Below, piece after piece: positions 33,048-40,939 of a stretch of DNA of 64,000 nucleotides. This DNA is from an uncultured Ruminococcus sp. GTDB taxonomy: Bacteria > Bacillota > Clostridia > Oscillospirales > Acutalibacteraceae. Location of the stretch: assembly GCA_902777275.1 (NCBI GenBank), contig CACYTI010000006.1, positions 1 through 64,000 of the forward strand, read 5' to 3'. The position numbers and the translations under genes were made by a program. Each line of letters opens with the position of its first letter. Positions within the stretch are counted from its first letter, which is position 1. The notes beneath the pieces are model-generated. The model did no database searches. It was not told the origin of the DNA and was given only the letters and a program-made list of their open reading frames with translations.

Positions 33048-33644
33048 GTGGCAAAAACACGGCTTGAACGGCAATTTGACTTTATTATAGAAGCGGACAA
33101 GGAAAAAAGTATATACAGGCAGACCCGTTTGTCGAATGGAAAAGACCATGAAAACGACGCCGATCACGCGTGGCACATGGCACTGATGTGCATTTTACTC
33201 AGTGAATACTCAAACGAAGAGATAGATGTTCTGCGGACGATATCAATGATACTGATCCACGATATAGTTGAGATAGACGCGGGCGACACCTACGCATACG
33301 ACGCTCAGGGCGTTTCAACTCAGCGAGAGCGGGAGGAAAAGGCAGCCGACAGGATATACAATCTTCTGCCGCCCGACCAGGCTGAGAAGCTCCGCTCTTT
33401 GTGGGACGAGTTCGAGGAGGGCAAAACTCCCGAGGCGAAATTCGCCCGTACTTTAGACAACATTCAACCCGCCATGCTCAACAACGCGACAAACGGCATT
33501 GAATGGGTGAATCACGGCGTAAGGCTCAGTCAGATTTTAAACCGCAACAAAAACACCGCCGAGGGTTCGGCGGCGCTTTGGAACTATTCGTTTGAGAATT
33601 TCATCAAGCCAAATGTGGAGTCGGGGAAAATCATCGAGGATTGA
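33048..33644 (+). CDS. HD-domain metal-dependent phosphohydrolase
   Basis: A 198-residue soluble protein of the HD superfamily (YfbR/HDDC2-like 5'-nucleotidase group). Metal-binding residues are seen in HENDADHAWHMALM (first His plus HxxxH pair) and in the HD motif LIHDIVEIDAGD. Substrates are probably deoxynucleoside monophosphates, which fits the dCMP deaminase gene opposite it; this is inference. Start: GTG 33048 is chosen from GGGGTG upstream, with GTG 33039 and TTG 33042 as alternatives. It overlaps the convergent deaminase by 14 bases at the 3' end. Confidence 0.85.
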   Translation: MAKTRLERQFDFIIEADKEKSIYRQTRLSNGKDHENDADHAWHMALMCILLSEYSNEEIDVLRTISMILIHDIVEIDAGDTYAYDAQGVSTQREREEKAADRIYNLLPPDQAEKLRSLWDEFEEGKTPEAKFARTLDNIQPAMLNNATNGIEWVNHGVRLSQILNRNKNTAEGSAALWNYSFENFIKPNVESGKIIED

Positions 33645-34113
33645 AAACAAGCGTAATGCTGTCGGTGCCCGCCTCGAATTTCCTAAGCTTGATCCCCGCC
33701 GAGGCGAGCATTTTCTTTGAGGCGATCGTTGCGGGGGTATCGGCGTATTTGTCGTAAAGATAAACGATCTCGGATATGCCCGACTGAATTATAGCCTTGG
33801 CGCACTCGTTGCAGGGGAACAAATCAACGTAAAGCCGCGCACCATTAAGGTCCTTGCCGCGCGCGTTTAATATAGCGTTCAGCTCGGCGTGAACCACATA
33901 GTTGTACTTTGTGTCGTCGCCGTCTCGCTCCCACGGATAAACGTCGTCGGAGCAGCCGTAAGGAAAGCCGTTGTAGCCCGTGGAAAGTATTATATTGTTT
34001 TTATCGACGATACAGGCTCCTACCTGAGTGTTGGGGTCCTTGCTGCGCTTTGCCGCTAACAGCGACACTCCCATAAAATATTCATCCCAGCTTATGTAGT
34101 CCTTCCGCTTCAT
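33631..34113 (-). CDS. comEB: Deoxycytidylate (dCMP) deaminase
   Basis: A 160-residue zinc enzyme that converts dCMP to dUMP for dTMP synthesis. The Zn site is visible as HAELNAIL (catalytic His-Glu) and PCNECAKAII (two Cys). DYISWDEYFMGVSLLAAKRS and NTQVGACIV are the family N-terminal signatures. Length is typical. The 3' end overlaps the convergent HD hydrolase gene. Whether it is linked with competence cannot be told here. Confidence 0.93.
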   Translation of the reverse strand: MKRKDYISWDEYFMGVSLLAAKRSKDPNTQVGACIVDKNNIILSTGYNGFPYGCSDDVYPWERDGDDTKYNYVVHAELNAILNARGKDLNGARLYVDLFPCNECAKAIIQSGISEIVYLYDKYADTPATIASKKMLASAGIKLRKFEAGTDSITLVFNPR

Positions 34114-34277
34114 TGTTGACCTCCCCGGCAGCGCGGCGGGCGTATACTTTGCCCTGTCGCAACCATTAAAAATCCATATTATATTAATGGTATTATATCA
34201 CACTGATAGAAATAAATAAATACTTTTCTGACCGAAAACAAATGCTTTTGAAAACTTTTTTTATAAAGAATATTGAT

Positions 34278-34306
34278 TTTTTGTGTCAATTGGTGTATCA
34301 TTCTAT
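34278..34306 (+). promoter_or_regulatory. Promoter of trkA leader
   Basis: TTGTGT and TATAAA spaced 17 bases apart (within 34281-34309 by my count, uncertain by a few bases). It would start a leader of about 160 bases before trkA. Confidence 0.45.
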
Positions 34307-34315
34307 AAAGAAAAA

Positions 34316-34456
34316 TTCAAGGAAGGGAACCGAGGGGTTTCCCTTCGGCAATACCGCATGATCACGGTGTGCGGATTGCAGACGAGGCGTGCGCCGCTAA
34401 TTGTGCGGCGTTGCCTTGAAAAGCGGGGGATTTGTTTATCTCCCGTATGTCTTTTT
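34316..34456 (+). ncRNA. Structured trkA leader: multibranched domain plus terminator, candidate riboswitch
   Basis: A closing stem P1 (TTCAAGG 34316-34322 with CCTTGAA 34414-34420) encloses three hairpins: P2 (AAGGGAA 34323-34329/TTCCCTT 34339-34345), P3 (GCAAT+CCGCA 34348-34358/TGCGG+ATTGC 34370-34379) and P4 (CGCCGC 34392-34397/GCGGCG 34405-34410). Four bases later comes a terminator-like hairpin (CGGGGGAT 34424-34431/ATCTCCCG 34438-34445) and a T run (34452-34456), then the trkA ribosome site GGGAG. CTCCC in the hairpin could also pair with that GGGAG. The aptamer-then-terminator layout suggests metabolite or ion control of potassium uptake. It does not match the c-di-AMP (ydaO) consensus I know. 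Confidence 0.55.
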
Positions 34457-34472
34457 AGCTTGGGAGAATAAT

Positions 34473-35828
34473 ATGAAAATAGTCATTGTAGGCTGCGGCA
34501 AGGTCGGCACATCCATAGCAGGAGAGCTGATTGCTTCGGAGCACACGATTTCTGTGGTAGATAACGACCGAGCGGCTGTGCGGCGCCTTTCCGAGTCTCT
34601 CGACGTATTGGGCGTTGAGGGCAACGGCGCCACATATGAAGCGCTCGCCGACGCGGGAGCCGAAACCGCAGATTTGGTTATTGCGGCTACGGCGCGCGAC
34701 GAGGTGAATCTTTACACCTGCCTGATGGCTCGTTCGATAGGCGTGCCGCACACCATAGCAAGGGTTCGCAGCCCCGAATACACCGACGATTTGTACAGAG
34801 TAAAGGATCAGCTCGGACTTTCAATGTCGATAAATCCCGAACTGACCGAGGCTGTTGAAATCAGCCGTCTGCTCCGTTTTTCGGGCGCGCTTGAAATCGA
34901 CAGCTTTGCAAAGGGCGCGGTCGAGCTTATCAAGATTCTTGTTCCCGAATCTTCTGTGATAGCGGGCAAAAAAATCAGCCAGATAGATACTATCAGGGGC
35001 AGAGTGAGGATCTGCACCGTAGAGCGCGGCGGAGCGGTTTACATCGCGAACGGCGAAACGGTTATAGAGAGCGGAGATAAGGTTTCAATTGTAGCCAAGC
35101 CCGAAATAGCGGCGAAATTCTTCAAAAAAGCGGGCGTAAACATCGGCAGGTGCCGCGACGTAGTTTTGCTGGGCGGCGGCAAGGTGTCGTTTTATCTGGC
35201 TCAGCGGCTTATCAAATCGGGCGTAACAGTAAAAATTATCGAGCGAAACGAAGCGCGCTGCCGCGAGCTTGCCGATTCGCTCCATGAAGCTATAATTATT
35301 CACGGCGACTGCATGGATCAGGAGCTTTTGCTGAGCGAGGGCGTAGACCGCGCCGACGGCGTGGCGGCTCTTATGGACTATGACGAGGAAAACATCCTCA
35401 TTTCGCTTTACATCAAAAGCGTGTCAAAAGCGAAGATTATAACAAAAATCAACAACGAATCCTTCGGTCCGATAATCGAAAACCTCGGTTTGGAGTGCGT
35501 GATGAACCCCAAGACACTCACGGGCGAATATATAGCGCGTTACATCCGCGCCATGCAGAATTCGCTGGGCAGCAACGTCGAAACGCTTTACCGCCTGCAC
35601 GAGGACAGGGTAGAGGCGCTGGAGTTCCGCGCCAAAAATAATTCAAGAACACTCAACACGCCGCTCGCCGAGCTTGATTTAAAGGATAATTTGCAGGTCA
35701 TCTGCATTTCGCGCGGAGGAAAAATCATTCTTCCTCAGGGCAGCGACATTATTATGCCGGATGATTCGGTGGTCGTTATCACCAAGCACAAGGGGCTGAG
35801 CGACCTCAACGATATTTTGAGGCGTTAA
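34473..35828 (+). CDS. trkA: Trk potassium transport system, NAD-binding regulatory subunit TrkA
   Basis: A 451-residue peripheral membrane regulator with two tandem RCK units. Each has a Rossmann NAD(H) site (MKIVIVGCGKVGTSIA at 1-16 and VVLLGGGKVSFYLA near 228) followed by a TrkA_C domain. It gates the TrkH channel according to nucleotide state. ATG 34473 follows GGGAG; longer in-frame starts would lie within the structured leader. trkH follows 12 bases after the stop, so they form an operon. Confidence 0.95.
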   Translation: MKIVIVGCGKVGTSIAGELIASEHTISVVDNDRAAVRRLSESLDVLGVEGNGATYEALADAGAETADLVIAATARDEVNLYTCLMARSIGVPHTIARVRSPEYTDDLYRVKDQLGLSMSINPELTEAVEISRLLRFSGALEIDSFAKGAVELIKILVPESSVIAGKKISQIDTIRGRVRICTVERGGAVYIANGETVIESGDKVSIVAKPEIAAKFFKKAGVNIGRCRDVVLLGGGKVSFYLAQRLIKSGVTVKIIERNEARCRELADSLHEAIIIHGDCMDQELLLSEGVDRADGVAALMDYDEENILISLYIKSVSKAKIITKINNESFGPIIENLGLECVMNPKTLTGEYIARYIRAMQNSLGSNVETLYRLHEDRVEALEFRAKNNSRTLNTPLAELDLKDNLQVICISRGGKIILPQGSDIIMPDDSVVVITKHKGLSDLNDILRR

Positions 35829-35840
35829 GGGTATCCGGTT

Positions 35841-37292
35841 ATGAATAAACGTATTATTGTGTATATTCTCGGCTGGGTGCTGATCGTAGAGGGCGCGGCT
35901 ATGCAGGTTTGCACCGTCACCTCATTAATTTACCGCGAGCACGAGGGAATGTATTTCTTTCTGACCGGTCTCGGCGCCGCCGCTGTGGGCTTTCTTGCCG
36001 TCAAGGTCAAAAAGCCGAAAAAAATGGTGCTTTATCAAAAGGCGGGCTTTGCCGCCACCGCGCTGAGCTGGTTTTTGATGTCGGCTGTAGCCGCGCTTCC
36101 GTTTTTTCTGAGCGGTGAGATACCAAACTATCTCGACGCGTATTTCGAGTCGGCTTCGGGCTTTACAACGACAGGAGCTACGATCCTGACAAATGTTGAG
36201 GCATTGAGCCACGGAATGCTTCTTTGGCGAAGCGTAATGATCTGGCTGGGCGGCATGGGAGTCATCGTGTTCCTGCTCGCGCTTATTCCGAGATTGGGCG
36301 GTCAGCAGAATATCTTTTTGATGAAAGCTGAAAGCCCGGGCCCCATAATCGGCAAGGCTGTGCCGAAAATGCGCAACTACGCCGCTTTGCTTTACGGCAT
36401 TTATTTCGGGCTTACGGCGCTTGAAACCATCTTGCTGCTTTTCGGAGGCATGAGCTTCTTCGACGCCATCAACGTTTCGTTCTCCAACGCGGGCACGGGC
36501 GGCTTCGGTATTCACAACGACAACATGGCGGCGTATCATTCTCACTATCTGCAAACGGTCATCGCCGTGTTTATGATGCTGTTCGGCGTTAACTTTTCCG
36601 TTTACATTCTGCTGATTTGGCGCAAGTTTAAGCAGATTTTAAGAATGGAGGAGTTGTGGTTCTATTTAGGCTTCATTGTCGTTTCGACCGCGATAATAGC
36701 AATAAACATCTTACCGCTTTATCAAAACGACCCGCGCGAGTCGATTCATCAGAGCTTTTTCTACGTGTCGTCAATCATCACCACAACAGGCTTTGGCATT
36801 GGCGACGTCAACCACTGGCCGCAGCTTGCGAAGGGTATCATCCTTGTTATCACCTTTGTAGGCGCGATGGCGGGCAGCACGGGCGGCGGCTTCAAGATAT
36901 CAAGATTGGTGATCCTTGCGAAAGAGGTAAAAAAGGAGATATCGCTGCTTATTCACCCGCGCAACGTGAAATCAATCAAAATGGACGGAAAGTCTGTTGA
37001 CCATAACATTACGCGCAATACCTCGGTTTTCCTTGTGGTTTACCTTGCGGTATTCTTAGCAAGCTTTCTGATCGTTTCGATTGAGGGAAGGGATATGGTA
37101 ACAAGCTTCACGAGTGTTGCCGCCACGCTCAACAACACGGGCCCCGGTCTTAACGATGTAGGTCCGGTCGGCAATTACGCGAATTTCAGCATTTTGTCAA
37201 AATTCGTGCTCATCTTCGATATGATAGCCGGCAGACTCGAACTGTTCCCGATCCTCGTCCTCCTTGCCCCCTCCGCATGGAAAAAATCTTAG
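35841..37292 (+). CDS. trkH: Potassium uptake protein TrkH
   Basis: A 483-residue membrane channel with four M1-P-M2 units. The selectivity-loop glycines are visible in SGFTTTGATIL, NAGTGGFGIH, TTTGFGIGD and NNTGPGLNDVG. It imports K+ in complex with TrkA rings. Last transmembrane segment and short basic tail (APSAWKKS) are typical. Cotranscribed with trkA; repeats at 37310-37387 with a hairpin follow and may end the transcript. Confidence 0.96.
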   Translation: MNKRIIVYILGWVLIVEGAAMQVCTVTSLIYREHEGMYFFLTGLGAAAVGFLAVKVKKPKKMVLYQKAGFAATALSWFLMSAVAALPFFLSGEIPNYLDAYFESASGFTTTGATILTNVEALSHGMLLWRSVMIWLGGMGVIVFLLALIPRLGGQQNIFLMKAESPGPIIGKAVPKMRNYAALLYGIYFGLTALETILLLFGGMSFFDAINVSFSNAGTGGFGIHNDNMAAYHSHYLQTVIAVFMMLFGVNFSVYILLIWRKFKQILRMEELWFYLGFIVVSTAIIAINILPLYQNDPRESIHQSFFYVSSIITTTGFGIGDVNHWPQLAKGIILVITFVGAMAGSTGGGFKISRLVILAKEVKKEISLLIHPRNVKSIKMDGKSVDHNITRNTSVFLVVYLAVFLASFLIVSIEGRDMVTSFTSVAATLNNTGPGLNDVGPVGNYANFSILSKFVLIFDMIAGRLELFPILVLLAPSAWKKS

Positions 37293-37557
37293 TGCCGGTG
37301 GGCACCTTTGGCGCCTATTGATAAAATCATATAAAAACAACCTTCCTTCAACGGCGCGTTTTGACGCGGGAATTGGAGGAAGGCTTTTTATGATGTTACG
37401 GAGCGCGGACTGATTGTCGGTTCAGCCGACCGGCGCGGTCTGACGTGTAAGTTAAGGGAAGGCTTTTTTCAATGGACAATTGACAGGGGACAATGGACAA
37501 TTTTGGTTGTCGCTTTGCTCCTGAATATATTCTAATGCAGATTAAAGGAGTTTTTCG
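37293..37557. repeat. Dispersed repeat mosaic downstream of trkH
   Basis: No gene. The block GGCGCCTATT...GGAGGAAGGCTTTT (37310-37387) forms a hairpin (CCTTCCTTCA with TGGAGGAAGG) ending in T run and can act as terminator. The next block (37399-37431) has a GTCGGTTCAGCCGAC hairpin. Both recur at 25757-26205. Confidence 0.6.
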
Positions 37558-38592
37558 TTGAAAGATATGTATAAATATAAAAAAATCGTTGCTGTTCTGC
37601 TTTGTCTTTGTGCGGCTGTTTTGATTTTTTCCTCCTGCAAGCCCGGAAACGAAAAAAAGTCGCGCGGCTTCGAGGCTATGGACACCTACATGAATATTGA
37701 CGTTTACGGCGCGAACGAGGCTTTGCTCGATGAGCTTGAAGCGAGCATTGAGGAGCTTGACGGGCGGCTGTCCGTGACAAGCTCCGGCAGTGAGATTTAC
37801 AAGCTCAACAAAGATGGAAGCGCGAAAATAAGCGCGTCAACGGCAGATTTGGTTCGGCAGACTCTCAAGCTGTGCGCCGACACGGACGGCGCGCTCGACA
37901 TTACGATTCAGCCTGTTGTTGAGGAATGGGGCTTCATCTCAGGCGACTATAAAATCCCGTCGGAAGAGCGGCTTAAAAGTCTGACAGAGTCGGTCGATTA
38001 TCGTATGGTGAGTTGCGGAGGCTCCGATATAAGCTTTGAGAAAAAGGGAATGAAAGCGGGCTTCGGCGCGGTCGCTAAGGGCTATGCCGCCGACGAAGCG
38101 GTGAGGCTGCTCAAAGAAAAGGGCTGCGAAAGCGCGATCCTTAATTTGGGAGGCACCGTTGCGGCATACGGGAAGAAGCCCGACGGCAGCAATTGGAAAG
38201 TAGGAATAGCCGACCCCGAAAACAGCGCGTCCTACATCGGATATGTCAGCTGCTCAAACAAAATCGCCGCCACCTCGGGCAGCTATGAAAGGTATTTCAA
38301 AGGCGACGACGGCAAAATCTACAGCCACATCATCGACCCCAAAACAGGGCGCCCGGTTGACAACGGCATCCTCTCCGTCACGATAATCTCCGACAGCGGT
38401 CTGCTAAGCGACGCTTTGTCTACCGCTCTGTTCGTAATGGGCAGGGAGGCAGCCGAAAATTACCGCGCCGAAAACGGTGGGTTCGACTTCATTATCCTGA
38501 CAAAAGACAAAAAAGCCTACGTGACAAAAACCATCTCCGACAGCTTCACCGTGTCAGAGGGGGAAGGGTATGAGAAGGTTATAGTTGAATAA
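37558..38592 (+). CDS. apbE: ApbE-family FAD:protein FMN transferase lipoprotein
   Basis: A 344-residue exported lipoprotein: signal peptide with lipobox FSSC (Cys about residue 26) then the ApbE fold. AMDTYMNIDVYG is the opening, NLGGTVAAYG and ATSGSYERYF the FAD-binding segments, and HIIDPKTGRPVDNG and SDALSTALFVMG the metal-binding DxxxT site. It attaches FMN to Thr residues of membrane Rnf/Nqr-type or extracellular flavoproteins. The start is TTG 37558, seven bases after AAAGGAG. No flavoprotein target is next to it. Confidence 0.93.
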   Translation: MKDMYKYKKIVAVLLCLCAAVLIFSSCKPGNEKKSRGFEAMDTYMNIDVYGANEALLDELEASIEELDGRLSVTSSGSEIYKLNKDGSAKISASTADLVRQTLKLCADTDGALDITIQPVVEEWGFISGDYKIPSEERLKSLTESVDYRMVSCGGSDISFEKKGMKAGFGAVAKGYAADEAVRLLKEKGCESAILNLGGTVAAYGKKPDGSNWKVGIADPENSASYIGYVSCSNKIAATSGSYERYFKGDDGKIYSHIIDPKTGRPVDNGILSVTIISDSGLLSDALSTALFVMGREAAENYRAENGGFDFIILTKDKKAYVTKTISDSFTVSEGEGYEKVIVE

Positions 38593-38599
38593 GATATTG

Positions 38600-38719
38600 A
38601 TGATTATAAGAAAAGAACAGCTTGCCGTAGCTGACACCAACGGCGACGGCGAAATCAACATAGCTGACGCTACCCATTTACAAATGTACCTTGCGGAATA
38701 TGGTGTGAAACTCGGTTAA
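38600..38719 (+). pseudogene. Orphan half-dockerin remnant
   Basis: Directly after apbE, an open frame reads a single dockerin half: VADTNGDGEINIADATHLQM followed by YLAEYGVKLG and a stop. It corresponds to the second Ca2+ loop and helix of the BspA-type dockerin (ADTNRDGVVN...TLLQMYLAEF). There is no first half, no secretion signal and no ribosome site I can see, so this looks like the 3' end of a deleted dockerin gene. A bidirectional terminator follows. Confidence 0.75.
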
Positions 38720-38773
38720 AAAAGCTAATCTATAGAAGTGATACACAAATGTTTAGCGCATTAAAATAAGAAG

Positions 38774-38814
38774 AATTGCCCGACGCCGTTTTTTAAGCTG
38801 TCGGGCAATTTTTT
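38774..38814. terminator. Terminator between dockerin remnant and toxN-like gene
   Basis: AATTGCCCGAC/GTCGGGCAATT stem with T run on the plus strand, overlapping the toxN-like stop codon. Confidence 0.8.
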
Positions 38815-39268
38815 ACAAATTTAGTTCACTGTGAAAATATTTTAGTGTTGAGAACTGATATCTTTTGTTTTCATACTGATTCAATTTGCCGTTAACAAAA
38901 TCTCTGTATCCGTCAACATATTTTTTGAATTGCTTTAGAATGAAAAAATATTTGTTGTTGAGTTCAACGAATTCCTTGTTGTCGATAGTTGCTTTATCGC
39001 CGATGAAATTGATACTATTCACGATAACGGCTTTTGTATAATCAAGACCTGTTACGGTTTGCGTATCGCGATTGGATTGTTTGAATTTGTAACAATATCT
39101 ATGCCTGATATTGGTGCGGAAAGGAATAGCAAATGTATTTGAATCAATTTTGACAAGCATAACCAAATAAGGACGTGATGCTTTATGTTCAATTTCAGGA
39201 TAGTTTTTGGAGCTGTATTTTTTATAAAACTCGTCAGATAAGTAGTTTAAGCTATAAAATTTTTTCAT
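38813..39268 (-). CDS. Type III toxin-antitoxin endoribonuclease (ToxN/AbiQ/CptN-like)
   Basis: A 151-residue protein. Features of the ToxN/AbiQ fold: an N-terminal FYSLNYLSDEFYKKY segment, RPYLVMLVKIDSNTFAIPFR (residues 32-51, the Pro/Arg-rich core strand), HRYCYKF and GLDYTKAVIVN (about 74-84) and a helical C-terminus. It would cleave RNA and be held inactive by a small repeat RNA. ATG 39268 follows GAGG. Immediately upstream are two 42-base direct repeats, a terminator and a consensus promoter, the exact architecture of type III systems. Function follows from family and context. Confidence 0.8.
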   Translation of the reverse strand: MKKFYSLNYLSDEFYKKYSSKNYPEIEHKASRPYLVMLVKIDSNTFAIPFRTNIRHRYCYKFKQSNRDTQTVTGLDYTKAVIVNSINFIGDKATIDNKEFVELNNKYFFILKQFKKYVDGYRDFVNGKLNQYENKRYQFSTLKYFHSELNL

Positions 39269-39286
39269 AACTAACCTCAGACAGAG

Positions 39287-39317
39287 AAAAACCCTTGCGC
39301 CAAAAAGGGCAAGGGTG
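39287..39317 (-). terminator. Terminator between RNA antitoxin and toxin gene
   Basis: On the minus strand ACCCTTGC/GCAAGGGT stem followed by TTTTT. In type III systems such a leaky terminator sets the RNA-to-toxin ratio. Confidence 0.8.
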
Positions 39318-39430
39318 AATCTTCAATCGGGATTTCTTTTAAGTGTTACCCTCACACTTTATCTTGGATCGGGATTTCTTTTTAATGCTACCCTCGCATC
39401 AAATCTTCAATAAAGAAAACCTTTATTGTA
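39318..39430 (-). ncRNA. Type III RNA antitoxin, two 42-base repeats (ToxI/CptI-like)
   Basis: Minus-strand repeats at 39411-39370 and 39369-39328, followed by a 9-base partial third (TTGAAGATT). Each has a stem around a constant loop GAGGGTA, then AAAAGAAATCCCGA. The stems differ but pair: ATGC/GCAT in repeat 1 and AAGTGT/ACACTT in repeat 2, so they covary. GGG of the loop can pair with the downstream CCC to give a pseudoknot, as in ToxI. Promoter at 39437-39465; the terminator and toxin gene follow. Confidence 0.8.
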
Positions 39431-39436
39431 CTTTTA

Positions 39437-39465
39437 TTATATGCTAAAAAGCCGGAATTGTCAAT
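39437..39465 (-). promoter_or_regulatory. Consensus promoter of RNA antitoxin
   Basis: On the minus strand TTGACA (39465-39460), 17-base spacer, TATAAT (39442-39437). Perfect consensus, implying a strong, constitutive start at about 39430. Confidence 0.85.
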
Positions 39466-39557
39466 AATATATGAAGATATTATTTGGAAAAAGAACGTTT
39501 TGAAAGTCAATTATTGCGCCGAATTAACAAAGAAAATCGTTTTTTGCTTTGTCAAAA

Positions 39558-40427
39558 TTATATAAACGTCCACTCCGGAATCGCTTCCTCGGTTGCTGAG
39601 GACAGGTCCTGTGTGAAGCCGTCCAGGTCCAGCTCGAACAGCACGCGCTTTACCTTGTCGTACTCGCGTTTTGTGATCGTTCTTCCCAGCTTTGGGTCGT
39701 TCTTCGCCTTGCCGCAGGGCACGTACTGGCACATCAGGCTGACGGGGAGCTGTCTGTTAAAATGACGGCTCAGAAGCTTGAGCACCTCAATGCTGTTGCG
39801 CGTGTGCGCGGGGAGAACTAAATGGCGCACCAGCACGCCGCTTTGCATTATCCCGTCCCCGTCGTATTTAGGCAGACCCGTTTGGAACAGCATTTCTTTT
39901 ATAGCCGCAAGCGCGGTGTTGACGTAATTCGGGGCGTGCGAAAGCTTGCGAGCGAGGGCGTCGTCTGAATATTTGAAGTCAGGAAGGTACACGTCTATAA
40001 GCCCGTCGAGAATGCTGAGCGTTTTTGGAGATGTGTAGCCGCTGCAATTGTACACGACAGGTATCTCGGGTCGATAAATGCTCAGGCTTTCGGCGACAGC
40101 CTCGGCAAAGTGGTCGGCTGTGACCAGATTGATATTGTGGACACCGCGCTCCTCAAGTCTTTTGTATCCGTCGGCAAGCTGACGCGGGGTAAGGGTAATG
40201 CCCTTGCCCGTAAATGAAATTTCATGGTTCTGGCAGTATACGCACCTCATGGTGCAGCCCGAAAAAAATACCGTTCCGCTCCCTTTTGTGCCGCTTATGC
40301 AAGGCTCCTCGCCGAAATGCGGGGCGATGCGAGCCACAACGGGCAGTGTGCCCGCTTGGCAAAATCCGTTTCCCGAGTGCTCGGTGCGCTCCGCGCCGCA
40401 GGCTCTCGGACATAAATTGCAAATCAT
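39558..40427 (-). CDS. Radical SAM protein, PflA-like activase family
   Basis: A 289-residue enzyme. The N-terminal Cys-rich motif ICNLCPRACG and the radical SAM cluster CTMRCVYCQNHEIS (CxxxCxxC) identify the family often annotated as putative pyruvate formate-lyase activating protein. It uses S-adenosylmethionine and a [4Fe-4S] cluster to make a 5'-deoxyadenosyl radical. GGTGATTTAT precedes ATG 40427; the longer in-frame start at 40499 has no ribosome site. Partner enzyme unknown; none is adjacent. Confidence 0.88.
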   Translation of the reverse strand: MICNLCPRACGAERTEHSGNGFCQAGTLPVVARIAPHFGEEPCISGTKGSGTVFFSGCTMRCVYCQNHEISFTGKGITLTPRQLADGYKRLEERGVHNINLVTADHFAEAVAESLSIYRPEIPVVYNCSGYTSPKTLSILDGLIDVYLPDFKYSDDALARKLSHAPNYVNTALAAIKEMLFQTGLPKYDGDGIMQSGVLVRHLVLPAHTRNSIEVLKLLSRHFNRQLPVSLMCQYVPCGKAKNDPKLGRTITKREYDKVKRVLFELDLDGFTQDLSSATEEAIPEWTFI

Positions 40428-40467
40428 ATAAATCACCGAATTGATTATACCACACTTTTCCGCAAAA

Positions 40468-40680
40468 TCAAATGGTAAAATCGGTGAGATAGTCTTCAAT
40501 TATGTCCTCAAAATGGCACGGTTCTATTTCAAGTCCGTTGAGCAGTCCGGCAAGCTGTTCCATTTCGCTTTTGCTCGCGGAGAGGCAGGGCGCGCTTTTT
40601 GTCATAACACCGCCGACAAACAGCGCGACCCCGTAGCTGTAATCGTCTGCGGCTTCATCCACTGTCAATTTGTACTCCAT
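40468..40680 (-). CDS. Small DUF6514-like protein
   Basis: A 70-residue acidic protein. DYSYGVALFVGG and the C-terminal SKSEMEQLAGLLNGLEIEPCHFEDIIEDYL resemble a small clostridial family of unknown function (DUF6514 type, from memory). Start taken at ATG 40680 behind GGTGA; ATG 40683 and GTG 40692 are alternatives. It precedes the radical SAM gene on the same strand by about 40 bases, so they may be co-transcribed. Confidence 0.6.
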   Translation of the reverse strand: MEYKLTVDEAADDYSYGVALFVGGVMTKSAPCLSASKSEMEQLAGLLNGLEIEPCHFEDIIEDYLTDFTI

Positions 40681-40939
40681 CATTTTCACCACGCATTGTG
40701 ATAAATCATCACGTTATATAATATCACTTTCGGGTGGGTTAGTCAACGTTTTTTTGCTGATTTTTCCTTAAACTCTAAGTAAAAAATAAAAAGCTGTCAT
40801 TTTGCCCAAAAACAGTGGTAAAAGTTTGTAGAACGCAAAAAATGCATTTTTCTAAAAACGAAAAATACATGATATTCTTTTTGATACAATATCATTGAGG
40901 AAATATGCACAAAAAATCTTTTGACACAGGAGTGATTAT

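Noticed and set aside
34316-34420. c-di-AMP (ydaO-type) riboswitch before trkA
   Set aside because: The conserved ydaO segments I know (GGGUGAAUC-like and CCGAAUCCGACAGCUAACC-like) are not visible, so I report only an unclassified structured leader.
39318-39411. Short CRISPR array
   Set aside because: The two 42-base repeats are directly adjacent with no spacers, their stems covary, and they are followed by a terminator and a ToxN-like gene. No cas genes are present.
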